Part shown: piece by piece, positions 27,499-36,217 of the stretch
Layout of the letters: the number at the start of each line of letters is the position of its first letter
Position numbering within the stretch: the stretch's first letter is position 1
Assembly: GCA_034433305.1 (NCBI GenBank)
Contig: DAOUAM010000025.1
Coordinates: forward strand, 24,330 to 88,329
Source: DAOUAM01 sp034433305
GTDB taxonomy: Bacteria; Chloroflexota; Dehalococcoidia; Lucifugimonadales; DAOUAM01
Direction: 5' to 3'
DNA length: 64,000 nucleotides
Translations under genes and position numbers: made by a program
Notes under the pieces: model-generated
What the model was told of the DNA's origin: nothing
The model's input: only the letters and a program-made list of their open reading frames with translations
Database searches by the model: none

Positions 27499-28158
27499 TT
27501 AACCTCTTACAAACTGCCTCAAAATCCTCCAGCCGACCTCGCCACTCTTCTCCGGATGGAACTGGCAGCCCTGGATGTTGTCCTTCTGGATGCTGGCGCA
27601 TACCATCTGCCCCGCGTACAGCGTGCAGGCCAGTTCATAGGACGGGTCCGCCGGCACGACGACGAAGGAGTGGACAAAGTAGGCATGCTCGCCCGCGCTT
27701 ACCCGCGAGAGGAGGGTGCCTTCCCAGGAGCGGCCGGCGCTGGGCAGGAGGACGTTCCAGCCCACGTGGGGCACCTTGTAACCAGATACACCGGGACGAG
27801 GCGCGGGAAACGCCACGACCCGGCCAGGCACCAGGTCCAGGCCACGGTGCAGGCCGAACTCCTCGCTCTCGCTCATCAGTAACTGCATGCCCAGGCATAT
27901 GCCCAGCAGCGGCCTGCCTGTGGCGACAAACTCCTGCACAGGCCCCACCAGGCCCCTACGGGTGAGGTTGGTCATACCATCGCCGAAGGCCCCTACGCCG
28001 GGCAATACCAGCCGCTCCGCCGAGGCGATTTCAGCCGGGTCGCTGGTCACGCGCACGTCGGCGCCGGCGGCCCTCAGGCCACGGGCGACGCTGTGGAGGT
28101 TGCCCAGGCCGTAGTCCACCACTACCACCGGGCTGCTTCCCCTGCTTGCGTAGGTCAT
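27499..28158 (-). CDS. hisH: HisH-like glutamine amidotransferase for sugar amidation
   Basis: 219 residues. Class I glutaminase triad: nucleophile Cys in LLGICLGMQLLMSE, and His and Glu in GCQFHPEKSGEVG. The N-terminus VVVVDYGLGNLHSVARGL is HisH-like. It hydrolyses glutamine and passes ammonia to a partner. No other histidine genes are present, so it serves the adjacent amidotransferase rather than histidine synthesis. Overlaps hisF by four bases. Confidence 0.85.
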   Translation of the reverse strand: MTYASRGSSPVVVVDYGLGNLHSVARGLRAAGADVRVTSDPAEIASAERLVLPGVGAFGDGMTNLTRRGLVGPVQEFVATGRPLLGICLGMQLLMSESEEFGLHRGLDLVPGRVVAFPAPRPGVSGYKVPHVGWNVLLPSAGRSWEGTLLSRVSAGEHAYFVHSFVVVPADPSYELACTLYAGQMVCASIQKDNIQGCQFHPEKSGEVGWRILRQFVRG

Positions 28159-28943
28159 AGCTGCACCGTCACTAGTGATGGCCTGTCCAGGCGGACCCCG
28201 ATTCCCTGCTCCGCCAGGCAGGACTTCACGTCCTGTATAGAGGCTTTCTTGAAGTGGAACATGGCAGCCGCGGCCACGGCGTCGGCGCCACCCTTGAGTA
28301 CGGCGTCGGCGACATGCTGCGGACTACCCGCGCCGCCGCAGGCAATGACCGGGATGGGCACCAGCCGCGCCACGGCCTGCACCAGCTCCAGGTCATAGCC
28401 CCGGAACGTCCCGTCGCGGTCTATGGATGTCAGCAAGACCTCGCCGGCGCCAAGCTCGGTGGCCCGCTGCGCCCACTCCAGCACGTCCACGCCAGTGGGC
28501 TGTCGGCCGCAGTCGGTGTAGGCCTCCCACTTGCCATCGCCTCGCCTCTTGGCCTCGATGGACACCACAATGCACTGTGAGCCGAAGACCCTGGAGGCCT
28601 CGCGCACGAACTGAGGGTTGTTGACCGCGGCGGTGTTCATGGACACCTTGTCGGCGCCGGCCCTCAGCAGCGTCCGGATGTCCTCTATGGTCCTGACGCC
28701 ACCCCCCACAGTCAGCGGGATGAACACCTGCTCCGCCGTACGCTGCACGATGTCCAGCAGGTACTGGCGCTGGTACAGGCTGGCTACCAGGTCCATGTAT
28801 ATAAGCTCATCGGCACCATCCTGGTAGTAGCGAACGGCTGCCTCCTCCGGCTTGCCCACAATGCGGAGGCCTTCCATGTGAATGCCCTTGATCAGGTTTG
28901 GCCCTTTGACTTCTAGCTTGGGTATGACTCTGACTTTCTTCAT
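28155..28943 (-). CDS. hisF: HisF-like protein with both catalytic Asp replaced by Glu
   Basis: 262 residues from ATG 28943 (the frame to 29027 shadows neuA). A beta/alpha barrel like HisF: IPKLEVKGPNLIKG at the start and later LLTSIDRDGTFRGYDLELVQ. Catalytic Asp11 of HisF is Glu11 here (P-K-L-E-V) and Asp130 is Glu130 (VVSIEAKR); Asp51 is kept (YMDL). This suggests the cyclase reaction is lost and the barrel acts as an ammonia channel between HisH and the sugar amidotransferase. The numbering matches T. maritima HisF without gaps by my count. Confidence 0.85.
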   Translation of the reverse strand: MKKVRVIPKLEVKGPNLIKGIHMEGLRIVGKPEEAAVRYYQDGADELIYMDLVASLYQRQYLLDIVQRTAEQVFIPLTVGGGVRTIEDIRTLLRAGADKVSMNTAAVNNPQFVREASRVFGSQCIVVSIEAKRRGDGKWEAYTDCGRQPTGVDVLEWAQRATELGAGEVLLTSIDRDGTFRGYDLELVQAVARLVPIPVIACGGAGSPQHVADAVLKGGADAVAAAAMFHFKKASIQDVKSCLAEQGIGVRLDRPSLVTVQL

Positions 28944-28956
28944 ACTCGTTGTTCCA

Positions 28957-29673
28957 TCAGCGAATGGCCGACTGAATACTGTCGGCCAGCACCAGCTCCG
29001 CCAGCCGCAGGTCCAGCATGGTGTCAATGTCTATGGCCCGCTCCACTGGCACCACATAGGCATAGGTCTTGTCGGTATAGAAGGATTCCCTGGTCAGCAC
29101 AAGCTCTCGCCGGGCCAGATAGATGGAGCCTGTGACGTGGTACAGGGCCGGGAGGCTCTGCCGGCGGGAGAGGTCTGGGCTATAGGGCAGGAAGTCCACC
29201 AGCCTGCCATCATCAGCTATCTGGCGCATCCAGTGGGGGTACTGCCTGGCGGGAGCATAGCCAATAACCGAGTCGGCGTCTTTCTCCACCGCCAGGGCTA
29301 TGGAACTGTCAATATCGGTGGCGGTCCTGAGAGGCGTTGTCGGCTGAAGGCAGAGCACATAGTCTGGCACATAGCCCTCGTGCTCCTCCAGCCACCTGAG
29401 GGCATGCCTTAGCACCGGCATATGGGGGGTATCGTCCCGCGCAAGCTCCGGCGGCCTCATGAAGGGCACCTCCACCCCGCACTGTCGGCCCACCTGGGCG
29501 ATGCGCTGGTCGTCTGTGGACAGGATGCACCTGTCTAGCCTCTGCGCCGCCTGTGCCGCCTCGATGGTGTAGGCCATGAGCGGCTTTCCGGCCAATGGCA
29601 GGATATTCTTGTTGGGCAGGCCCTTGGAGCCGCCACGGGCGGTTATTATCCCCAGCACTACAGGTGTCTTCAT
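28957..29673 (-). CDS. neuA: Acylneuraminate/nonulosonate cytidylyltransferase (NeuA/LegF)
   Basis: 238 residues. GIITARGGSKGLPNKNILPL is the classic CMP-sialate synthetase loop with R-x-G-S-K-G-x-P-x-K-N; DYVLCLQPTTPLRTATDID carries the second conserved block. It activates the nonulosonic acid made by NeuB as the CMP derivative used by glycosyltransferases. Ends 13 bases before hisF and starts six bases after the ABC transporter stop. Confidence 0.9.
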   Translation of the reverse strand: MKTPVVLGIITARGGSKGLPNKNILPLAGKPLMAYTIEAAQAAQRLDRCILSTDDQRIAQVGRQCGVEVPFMRPPELARDDTPHMPVLRHALRWLEEHEGYVPDYVLCLQPTTPLRTATDIDSSIALAVEKDADSVIGYAPARQYPHWMRQIADDGRLVDFLPYSPDLSRRQSLPALYHVTGSIYLARRELVLTRESFYTDKTYAYVVPVERAIDIDTMLDLRLAELVLADSIQSAIR

Positions 29674-29679
29674 ATCTGT

Positions 29680-31473
29680 CTAGTCTCCCGCCGGGGCCGA
29701 GGCTTCCTGGAGTCGCAGGAACTCGGCGTATTGCTGGCCGTTCCGGAGCAGGCCCTTGTGGTCACCCTCCTCTACTATCCTGCCACCCTCCAGCACGAGA
29801 ATTCTGTCGGCGTGCCGGATGGTGGACAGCCGGTGGGCGATGGCGAAGACGGTCCACTCCCTGGCGAACTCCTCCACAGCCTGGCGGATAAGCTGCTCCG
29901 ACCTGGAGTCCAGGTCGCTGGTGGCCTCGTCCAGGATGAGCACCTGGGGCTGGCGAAGCAGCGCCCGCGCCAGGGCCAGGCGCTGCCGCTGGCCGCCCGA
30001 GAGCCGCACCCCACGGTCGCCCACGAGGGTGTCGTAGCCTTGAGGTAGCTCGGATATGAAGTCGTGGGCGTAGGCCCGCCTGGCCGCGGCTACTATCTCC
30101 GCTTCGCTGGCGCCGGGCTTGCCCACGGCAATGTTGTTCCGGATGGTATCGTTGAACAGGAACACGTCCTGGTCCACCAGCGCCACGGCCCGCCGCCAGT
30201 CGGCAAGGTCGAGCTCCCGGAGGTCAGTCCCGTCCACCAGCACCCGGCCCGAAGTGGGGTCATAGAAGCGCATGAGGAGGTTGACCAGGGTCGACTTGCC
30301 GCCGCCAGAGGCGCCGACCACGGCCACCATCTGGCCGCGACCGATGGTGAAGCTGATGTCCCGCAGCACCGGCGTCTTGCCGTCGTAGGAGAAACTGGTG
30401 CCCTCAAATCTGATGTCCCTGGCAAGCTGGCGAAAAGGCTGGTGGCCGCTACGAATGGAGGGCGAGCGGGTCTCCTCGATGAGCCGGGCCACCGTCTGTA
30501 CACCAGGCGCAGCGGATATAACCTGGTGCAGGGCCTTGTTTATTCCGCCTACCTTGGGGTAGAGGCGGAACAGGATGAACACGAAGGTCAGCAGCACGGG
30601 TATGGACATCCTGGCCCAGGTCACCGAGAAGTACACGATGACCATGAGGCACGCCATGATGATGGCCTCGAATACGTTCACCAGCCTGGCCCTGCTGCGG
30701 GCCAGGGCCGCGCGCAGCCTGGGCAGTTCGCTGACCTGCGCCGAGAAGACGGCGTGGGACTGGCCCTCCAGGTTGAACGCCCTGATGGTGCGCAGGCCCC
30801 CAAGGTGCTCCAGCGTCGTCTGCTGGACCTGCTCGCTGGCGCCAGTGAGCAAGCGCCCGTAAGTGGCGGCCTTCCTGAGTTCTCGCTTCAGCCCGAAGGC
30901 GGTGAGTCCCACCAGGCCGACAGCCGCCAGCACCATGGGCCACGACAGCACCAGCGCCATGGCCAGGTACATAGCGATGCTGACCACATGGGCCACCACG
31001 TACACGGCGCTCATGAAGGCCACCTGTACCCGGCTGCACTCGGTTATGATGCCGTTGACCAGCTCGCCTTCCTTCCTGGCCTGTATGCAGGACAGGTCCG
31101 CGTACAGGAGGTTGTGGAAAAGCCTCACCCGCTTTTGCGCCGTCACTTCCTCGGACAGCAGGGCTGTCCGCACGTCCAGGACGTACACCAGGGCCGTGTG
31201 GAGGAGAAAGAGGCTGAACCCCGCCAGCAGAATGGACCACAGGGTGAATGGGACTCCCACTAGCTGGAACAGGGAGCGGAGAAGGCTGGACAGGTAGGAG
31301 TCCGAGGCTACCGGGCCAGGACTGTCCAGGCTCTCCAGCAGCGGCACCAGGAAGCCGATGCCGACGCCCTCCAGCAGGGACGAGGAGGCTACCAGCGCCA
31401 CCAGGCCAATGCTGGCCCAGGGCCGCTCGGCGAATACGGGCAGCAGCGCCCGGACGGTGTTGAGTATGAGCAT
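29680..31473 (-). CDS. ABC transporter, MsbA/PglK-like half-transporter (lipid-linked glycan flippase)
   Basis: 597 residues from ATG 31473. An N-terminal membrane domain of about six helices (IGLVALVASSSLLEGVGIGF and others) is followed from about residue 345 by the ATPase: Walker A VGASGGGKSTLVNLLMRF, Q-loop VALVDQDVFLFND, signature VRLSGGQRQRLALARAL, Walker B VLILDEATSDLD and the H-loop in AIAHRLST. A homodimeric exporter that would flip the lipid-linked oligosaccharide, as PglK does for lipid-linked glycans. No separate Wzx gene is seen. Confidence 0.85.
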   Translation of the reverse strand: MLILNTVRALLPVFAERPWASIGLVALVASSSLLEGVGIGFLVPLLESLDSPGPVASDSYLSSLLRSLFQLVGVPFTLWSILLAGFSLFLLHTALVYVLDVRTALLSEEVTAQKRVRLFHNLLYADLSCIQARKEGELVNGIITECSRVQVAFMSAVYVVAHVVSIAMYLAMALVLSWPMVLAAVGLVGLTAFGLKRELRKAATYGRLLTGASEQVQQTTLEHLGGLRTIRAFNLEGQSHAVFSAQVSELPRLRAALARSRARLVNVFEAIIMACLMVIVYFSVTWARMSIPVLLTFVFILFRLYPKVGGINKALHQVISAAPGVQTVARLIEETRSPSIRSGHQPFRQLARDIRFEGTSFSYDGKTPVLRDISFTIGRGQMVAVVGASGGGKSTLVNLLMRFYDPTSGRVLVDGTDLRELDLADWRRAVALVDQDVFLFNDTIRNNIAVGKPGASEAEIVAAARRAYAHDFISELPQGYDTLVGDRGVRLSGGQRQRLALARALLRQPQVLILDEATSDLDSRSEQLIRQAVEEFAREWTVFAIAHRLSTIRHADRILVLEGGRIVEEGDHKGLLRNGQQYAEFLRLQEASAPAGD

Positions 31474-31474
31474 C

Positions 31475-32299
31475 CTAGCGTCCGTCCTTGAGCCAGCGGG
31501 AGCGCACAAATTCCCGTATGGACAGCTCTGAGGCCGTGGGGGCCTTCTCCGGCCTGCCCAGCATCAGCTCCAGGCGACGTACCTGGTGGACCAGCTCCTT
31601 GAGTTCCTCAGGCGTGACGGAAAGGACGTGGTCGGTGCCCGGCAGCGTCCTGGCCAGGGTGAAGTGCTTCTCGATGGCCCTGGCGCCCAGGGCCACGGCG
31701 GCCAGCGGCGCCACCATGCCCAGCGTGTGGTCCGAATAGCCAATCTTGCAGTAGGGGAAGGCTTTCTGGAGCGCCTGTATGGCCAGCAGGTTAGCCTCGG
31801 GGTCACGCACCGGGTACTGGGTGACACAGTGCATGACGTAGACCTCCTCCACATTGCCCAGGTGCTCCAGCGATTCGCCAATCTCCTCCAGGTTGGCCAT
31901 GCCTGTGGACAGGAAGACCACGTCGGCATGCTCGTTGACGTAGTCCAGCAGGGCGTGGTTGGTCATCTCCGAGGAGGCTATCTTGATCTTCCGCAGGCCC
32001 AGGCCCTCGCACAGCAACCGGGCGCGCTCCACGGTAAAAGGCGTGCTCATGAACTCCACGCCGCGCTCCTGAGCGTACCGCATGAGGTCGTAGTGGGCCT
32101 CGTCGCGCAGCGCCACCATGTTGAACCAGTCCCGCTCCGGGTCATCCTTTCGCACGTCCTGGCCTCGGTAGGACTGGAACTTGACGATGTCGGCCCCGGC
32201 CTCAGCGGCCTGGGCGATCATCACCCTGGCCATGTCCATGTTGCCCAGGTGGTTCTCACCAATCTCGGCTATAACGACGGTATGTCCGTTCCTGTCCAT
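31475..32299 (-). CDS. NeuB-family nonulosonate synthase, short form without SAF domain
   Basis: 274 residues: TVVIAEIGENHLGNMDMARV at the start, FQSYRGQDV and the EKHFTLARTLPGTDHVLSV block near the end match NeuB/SpsE. It ends right after the barrel, so the C-terminal SAF domain present in the neuB at 24984 is absent. A second PEP-dependent condensation in the same locus implies either two nonulosonic acids or a shorter keto-acid sugar. It lies next to an SpsF-like cytidylyltransferase module. Confidence 0.82.
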   Translation of the reverse strand: MDRNGHTVVIAEIGENHLGNMDMARVMIAQAAEAGADIVKFQSYRGQDVRKDDPERDWFNMVALRDEAHYDLMRYAQERGVEFMSTPFTVERARLLCEGLGLRKIKIASSEMTNHALLDYVNEHADVVFLSTGMANLEEIGESLEHLGNVEEVYVMHCVTQYPVRDPEANLLAIQALQKAFPYCKIGYSDHTLGMVAPLAAVALGARAIEKHFTLARTLPGTDHVLSVTPEELKELVHQVRRLELMLGRPEKAPTASELSIREFVRSRWLKDGR

Positions 32300-32329
32300 A
32301 TGCCCTCCCTCTGTACGGGACCGGTACTG

Positions 32330-34066
32330 CTAACCCTTGATGCGCGCTACCTGGCTGATGGCGTCGGCGACGGCCTGGTGCCGCTCCGGGCCGCCCGCTG
32401 GCAGCGAGAACTGGAGTGTGAAGCGGTTGGTGCAACACTTGTGGCGCTGCTCCAGGGCCAGGCGCAGCGCATCCGCCGGCTGGCGTGGGTCGGCCCGGAC
32501 GTAGATGCAGCGCTCCTGGACAGCTTCCCGCGCCGCTGGAGTCAGGTTCCTCAGGCCGATGTCCAGGTAGATAATGGGCTTTGAGGTAGCGGCGGCCAGG
32601 CTGAAGGCCGTGGACACGTAGTCGAAGATGAACACGTCGGCGGTGCCCATGGCTTCCTCGAAGTGCTCCATGGCCGTGCGGACGCCGGCCATGGCTACAT
32701 CAACGCTCACCAGGTCTTTGGGATGGCGCTTCCAGGTGGTCCGGCCAGGGAATGCCTGGGCGCAGCAGGCCAGGAGGCCGCGCTGCCACTGGAAGTAGGC
32801 TACATCGTGCATGTCCCGGAACGGCCCGTAGCGCAGGTTGCCGCTGAACATGGTCGGCACATACATGACGCGGGGCGCCTCCAGCTCCGCCAGGGCAGGG
32901 ATGGGCGCCGTGCTGTGGAGCTGCCTCAGCTTCTCCGACATAGCCGGCACGTAGCGGGCCGTGCCAGGATAGAGAGGCCGGGCGAACTGGCTGGCCTCGG
33001 CCAGTTGCCCTCCCGCTGGCCCGTAGCCGATCACCACGTCCACGAAGGTCTGCTCGCCGTAGCCGAAGACCGGCTCGTCCAGCGCGCCGTGGGACTCGCC
33101 GTGGAGCACGCTGACCACGGGGATACCCTGGGCGCAGGCCCGCGCCGCCGCGATGCGCGTCCCCAGGTCTGTCAGCGTCCCGGCCAGCAGCGCGTCGGCG
33201 TGCAGGGGGCGGAGCTTCCCGCTGGACAGATGACACCTTATCCAGCGCAGCGCCAGAGCCGCGAGGGCGGCTGGCACCTCCAGGCTGCCGGGCCAGAAGC
33301 TGACCAGCTTGCGGGCCAGGACGTCCAGGTGGCCCTGGAGGACTTCCATCTGCCCCTGCGCCTCCGGTAGCACGGCCCTGGTGTGCGAGCGGCCCAGCGG
33401 CCTGGCGGCCCAGCGCACACCCCGGGCCGAATGGCCCAGCGCGCCAAGGACTTTCGCCATGTCCACAGCAACGTTGGGCGAGTAGAGCAGGCAGGCGGTC
33501 CTCTGGCCGCGCAGTGTGGCACCAAGACTGCCGGTCGCCGCAAGAAAAGAGCGGGCCATCTCCCATGCCCTGGCCCTGGGACTACTCCGGCATGACGGCC
33601 ATTGCAGCACCGATAGCTCTGGCCCCAGCACGAAGCCGTAACCTGTGTAGGGGCAGGTATCCTCCTGGCCGGAGATGCGGAAGCTGACGTTGTGCCCGGT
33701 CCGGGCCGTGATGCTATCTATCTCGTAGCGCTTGAAGTAGTAGGCGCAGAGCACACGTACAAGCTCGTGGAGGAAGATGGCTACCAGGTTCAGGTACCTG
33801 GGGGCGCTGGCCTGGGCCAGCAGTCTGTCGCACTGGCCGAAGGCTTCCAGCAGCGTGCTGTGGACCTCCAGGCCGATGCGGTTGTAGCCCTGGACCTCGT
33901 AGAAGACGTCGGGTATGGCTACAGGCCTGGCCTGGCGCTCCAGCTCCAGCAGGGCCGGGACATCCAGGGGGACCTGGGAAGCCCGGGCACTGCCTGACTC
34001 CGTGTGCGTCGCCAGGCCGGCCATCCCTGGCAGGCCTGGTGTCGTACCAGCTTGCTTCATGTTCAT
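32330..34066 (-). CDS. Uncharacterised GT-B-like surface carbohydrate protein
   Basis: 578 residues. The middle has VSVLHGESHGALDEPVFGYG and DVVIGYGPAGGQL; the C-terminal part has APRVMYVPTMFSGN, TTWKRHPKDL and ADVFIFDYVSTAFSLAAATS followed by KPIIYLD. This His/Lys-Pro plus Ser/Thr-x-Ala loop pattern is shared with capsule-type GT-B enzymes and is seen in the two other large proteins here. No exact family recognised. Overlaps the SpsF-like gene start by four bases. Likely a transferase for the sugar activated by its neighbours. Confidence 0.5.
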   Translation of the reverse strand: MNMKQAGTTPGLPGMAGLATHTESGSARASQVPLDVPALLELERQARPVAIPDVFYEVQGYNRIGLEVHSTLLEAFGQCDRLLAQASAPRYLNLVAIFLHELVRVLCAYYFKRYEIDSITARTGHNVSFRISGQEDTCPYTGYGFVLGPELSVLQWPSCRSSPRARAWEMARSFLAATGSLGATLRGQRTACLLYSPNVAVDMAKVLGALGHSARGVRWAARPLGRSHTRAVLPEAQGQMEVLQGHLDVLARKLVSFWPGSLEVPAALAALALRWIRCHLSSGKLRPLHADALLAGTLTDLGTRIAAARACAQGIPVVSVLHGESHGALDEPVFGYGEQTFVDVVIGYGPAGGQLAEASQFARPLYPGTARYVPAMSEKLRQLHSTAPIPALAELEAPRVMYVPTMFSGNLRYGPFRDMHDVAYFQWQRGLLACCAQAFPGRTTWKRHPKDLVSVDVAMAGVRTAMEHFEEAMGTADVFIFDYVSTAFSLAAATSKPIIYLDIGLRNLTPAAREAVQERCIYVRADPRQPADALRLALEQRHKCCTNRFTLQFSLPAGGPERHQAVADAISQVARIKG

Positions 34067-34821
34067 GCCACGTCCTGACGGAAGACCTTCCAGCGCCGCT
34101 CAACCCGGCTATTCCTCTCGGCCAGTTCGGGGTGGGCCTTCATGAAGTCAATCACCTGGGCCAGGCTGAATCCTGGATTCTCAGGATAAAAGTGCTCATA
34201 GATGGCCGAGACGACCTCCAAGTCCTCCTGGGTGTCCACCTCCAGATGCAGGTCGGGATAGTGGGACCAGGGCGGGGCCTCCAGGTTGCAGATGCGGTAG
34301 CGTTCCGGGTGCTGGAATATGTGCGGCCCCACGTGCTCACGCAGTGGCGTGTGGGGCGCCCTGCGCTCGGCGTCGAACAGCACCTCGGAGGGGTAAACGA
34401 ACACCTCCGCGCCGGGCGGGTAGGTGGTCTTCAGCGCGTTGGTCACGTAGTCGTACCTGTCCGAGTGCTTGAGATAGAAGCCTATGATGGAGTCCACCAG
34501 CAGCGGGTCAGGGATGGGGTTGTCGCCCATGAACTCCACGTGGATGTCCACTTGGAAGGCCCTGAGCGCTCCCACCACGCGGGAAAGCACGTCCGTCTCG
34601 CTGCCCCGGAAGCATGCCACGCCAAGCTCCCGCGCCAGGGCCTCGATGGCATCGTCCTGCTTCTCCACGGATGTGGCGATGATGACCTCGTCTATGAGCA
34701 GGCTGCGCTGTATACGCTCTATCTGGAGGGCCAGCATCGGCCTGCCCAGTATGGGCTTCAGCACCTTGCCTGGCAGCCGGGTGGAGGCCATGCGCGCCTG
34801 TATGGTGGCACCTATCTTCAT
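34063..34821 (-). CDS. SpsF-like cytidylyltransferase
   Basis: 252 residues from MKIGATIQARMASTRLPGKV (ATG 34821). The nucleotide-binding loop and LEVDTQEDLEVVSAI are typical of the SpsF/acylneuraminate cytidylyltransferase family that pairs with NeuB-like SpsE in spore-coat and flagellar-glycan clusters. It probably activates the product of the short NeuB at 31475. Upstream frame to 35532 shadows the GT2 gene. ATGA overlaps on both sides. Confidence 0.82.
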   Translation of the reverse strand: MKIGATIQARMASTRLPGKVLKPILGRPMLALQIERIQRSLLIDEVIIATSVEKQDDAIEALARELGVACFRGSETDVLSRVVGALRAFQVDIHVEFMGDNPIPDPLLVDSIIGFYLKHSDRYDYVTNALKTTYPPGAEVFVYPSEVLFDAERRAPHTPLREHVGPHIFQHPERYRICNLEAPPWSHYPDLHLEVDTQEDLEVVSAIYEHFYPENPGFSLAQVIDFMKAHPELAERNSRVERRWKVFRQDVA

Positions 34822-35555
34822 CGGACGGACTCCCCACTGCTCGCCATCGCTGGGACGAGGCCCTCGTGCCAGCCCCAGCGGCGCAGCGCGTCGTCCCCCC
34901 AGGCGCGGCGCAGCTCTTCCCAGCCGCGCCGGACGCGGGCCTCGTTGGCCGTCATGCTGCCAGAGTGGCGCGAGTAGTAGTACAGCGGACAGGGCACTCG
35001 CACCGGCGGGCGGCCGCTGCGTGCCAGGTAGCGCATGTACAGGTCGTACTCCTCCCAGAAAAAGGGCCGGAACCCTCCCACCTGCTTGACCAGTCCAGTC
35101 CTGAGCATGGTGCCGATGGCGATAAGTCGGAACAGATTGAAAGGCTCCACTTGCACCAGGGTGCGGGAGCCATCGGCCAGGGAGACCTCGTAGCGGTCGC
35201 AGTAGACCAGGTCTGTCCAGCCCCTGTCCAGCGGCCCCACGCAGGCGCTCAGGATATCGGGGTGGAAGGTGTCGTCGGCGTCCAGACGCATGAAGTACCG
35301 GCCACGGGCCAGCCCGAGGCCGGCGTTGCAGGCCGTCACGAGGCCCCGGTTCTCCGCAAGGCGCACGTAGCGCAGGTTGGGCAGCCTCTCGGCGTAGCGA
35401 GCGGCCACAGCCGGCGTGTCGTCGGTGGAGCCATCGTCCACCAGCAGTACCTCGAAATCCCTGGCCGGGAAGGTCTGGGCCGCCACGCTGTCCAGCGCCG
35501 CGCCCAGCGTAGGGGCCGAGTTGTAGGTGCAAAGGACCACCGAGACGCGGGTCAT
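34818..35555 (-). CDS. Glycosyltransferase family 2
   Basis: 245 residues from ATG 35555. N-terminal VSVVLCTYNSAPTLGAALDS, the FEVLLVDDGSTDDTPAVAAR nucleotide site, and the DxD block FMRLDADDTFHPD identify a GT-A family 2 enzyme. An inverting sugar transferase acting on a lipid carrier; sugar unknown. Overlaps the PIG-L gene stop and the SpsF-like start. Confidence 0.9.
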   Translation of the reverse strand: MTRVSVVLCTYNSAPTLGAALDSVAAQTFPARDFEVLLVDDGSTDDTPAVAARYAERLPNLRYVRLAENRGLVTACNAGLGLARGRYFMRLDADDTFHPDILSACVGPLDRGWTDLVYCDRYEVSLADGSRTLVQVEPFNLFRLIAIGTMLRTGLVKQVGGFRPFFWEEYDLYMRYLARSGRPPVRVPCPLYYYSRHSGSMTANEARVRRGWEELRRAWGDDALRRWGWHEGLVPAMASSGESVR

Positions 35556-36217
35556 CGGCACAGGTCCCTCAGCACCATGAAGGCCTCGGCGGCCTCCATG
35601 CCCACCTCGCTGCCGCGCTTTCTGGCGTAGATGGTTATCCCCTCGGGTGAGCGCGGATGGGGGAACTTGCGCAACTCGCGCTGGTAGCACTGGAGCGCGG
35701 CGACCTTGGCACCCAGTTGTCTTGAGATGTCCACGTACCTGGTGGGCAGGAAGGCATTTTCAGGAAGGGCCGGGGCCTGGTCGGTGGACGACGGGACTTC
35801 GTAGGTGTAGAGGGCGCGGAGGTGACTGCCGCCGTAGGGCCGGCACACCACCATGGCAGCCCGGAACACCGCCTGGTGGTCCTGATTGTTGTCGCCACGG
35901 TGGTTCACATACGCTACCTCTGGCTTCGTCTGCTGGTACACCTCCTCCAGGGGGATGATGATGTCCTGGAGCACCGCGTCCAGCCGCTCATCGGGAAGGC
36001 CCAGGAAGACAAGCTCCTGGTAGCCCAGGACAGCCTTGGCCCGACAGGCGGCGTCCTTTTCCTCCGCGATGAGCTTGTCATCGTAGCTATGGGAGTATGC
36101 CCGGTTAGCCACGATGCAGACGGTCACCGTGTCGCCTGCCTCCACGTGGCGGCGAATGACGCCGCCGGCGCCCAGGACCTCGTCGTCCATGTGTGGGGCA
36201 ATGACCATGACCCTCAT
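35552..36217 (-). CDS. PIG-L/LmbE family deacetylase
   Basis: 221 residues from ATG 36217. The zinc motif VIAPHMDDEVLG (P-H-x-D-D-E) is at residues 6-16 and NNQDHQAVFRAAM supplies the later metal His/Asp. Family enzymes remove N-acetyl groups from GlcNAc-type sugars. Here it would free the amine that the following formyltransferase could acylate. Packed in ATGA overlaps with both neighbours. Confidence 0.87.
   Translation of the reverse strand: MRVMVIAPHMDDEVLGAGGVIRRHVEAGDTVTVCIVANRAYSHSYDDKLIAEEKDAACRAKAVLGYQELVFLGLPDERLDAVLQDIIIPLEEVYQQTKPEVAYVNHRGDNNQDHQAVFRAAMVVCRPYGGSHLRALYTYEVPSSTDQAPALPENAFLPTRYVDISRQLGAKVAALQCYQRELRKFPHPRSPEGITIYARKRGSEVGMEAAEAFMVLRDLCR

Noticed and set aside
27499..28943. 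HisH and HisF as histidine biosynthesis genes
   Set aside because: No other his genes nearby, an amidotransferase adjacent, and HisF lacks both catalytic Asp.
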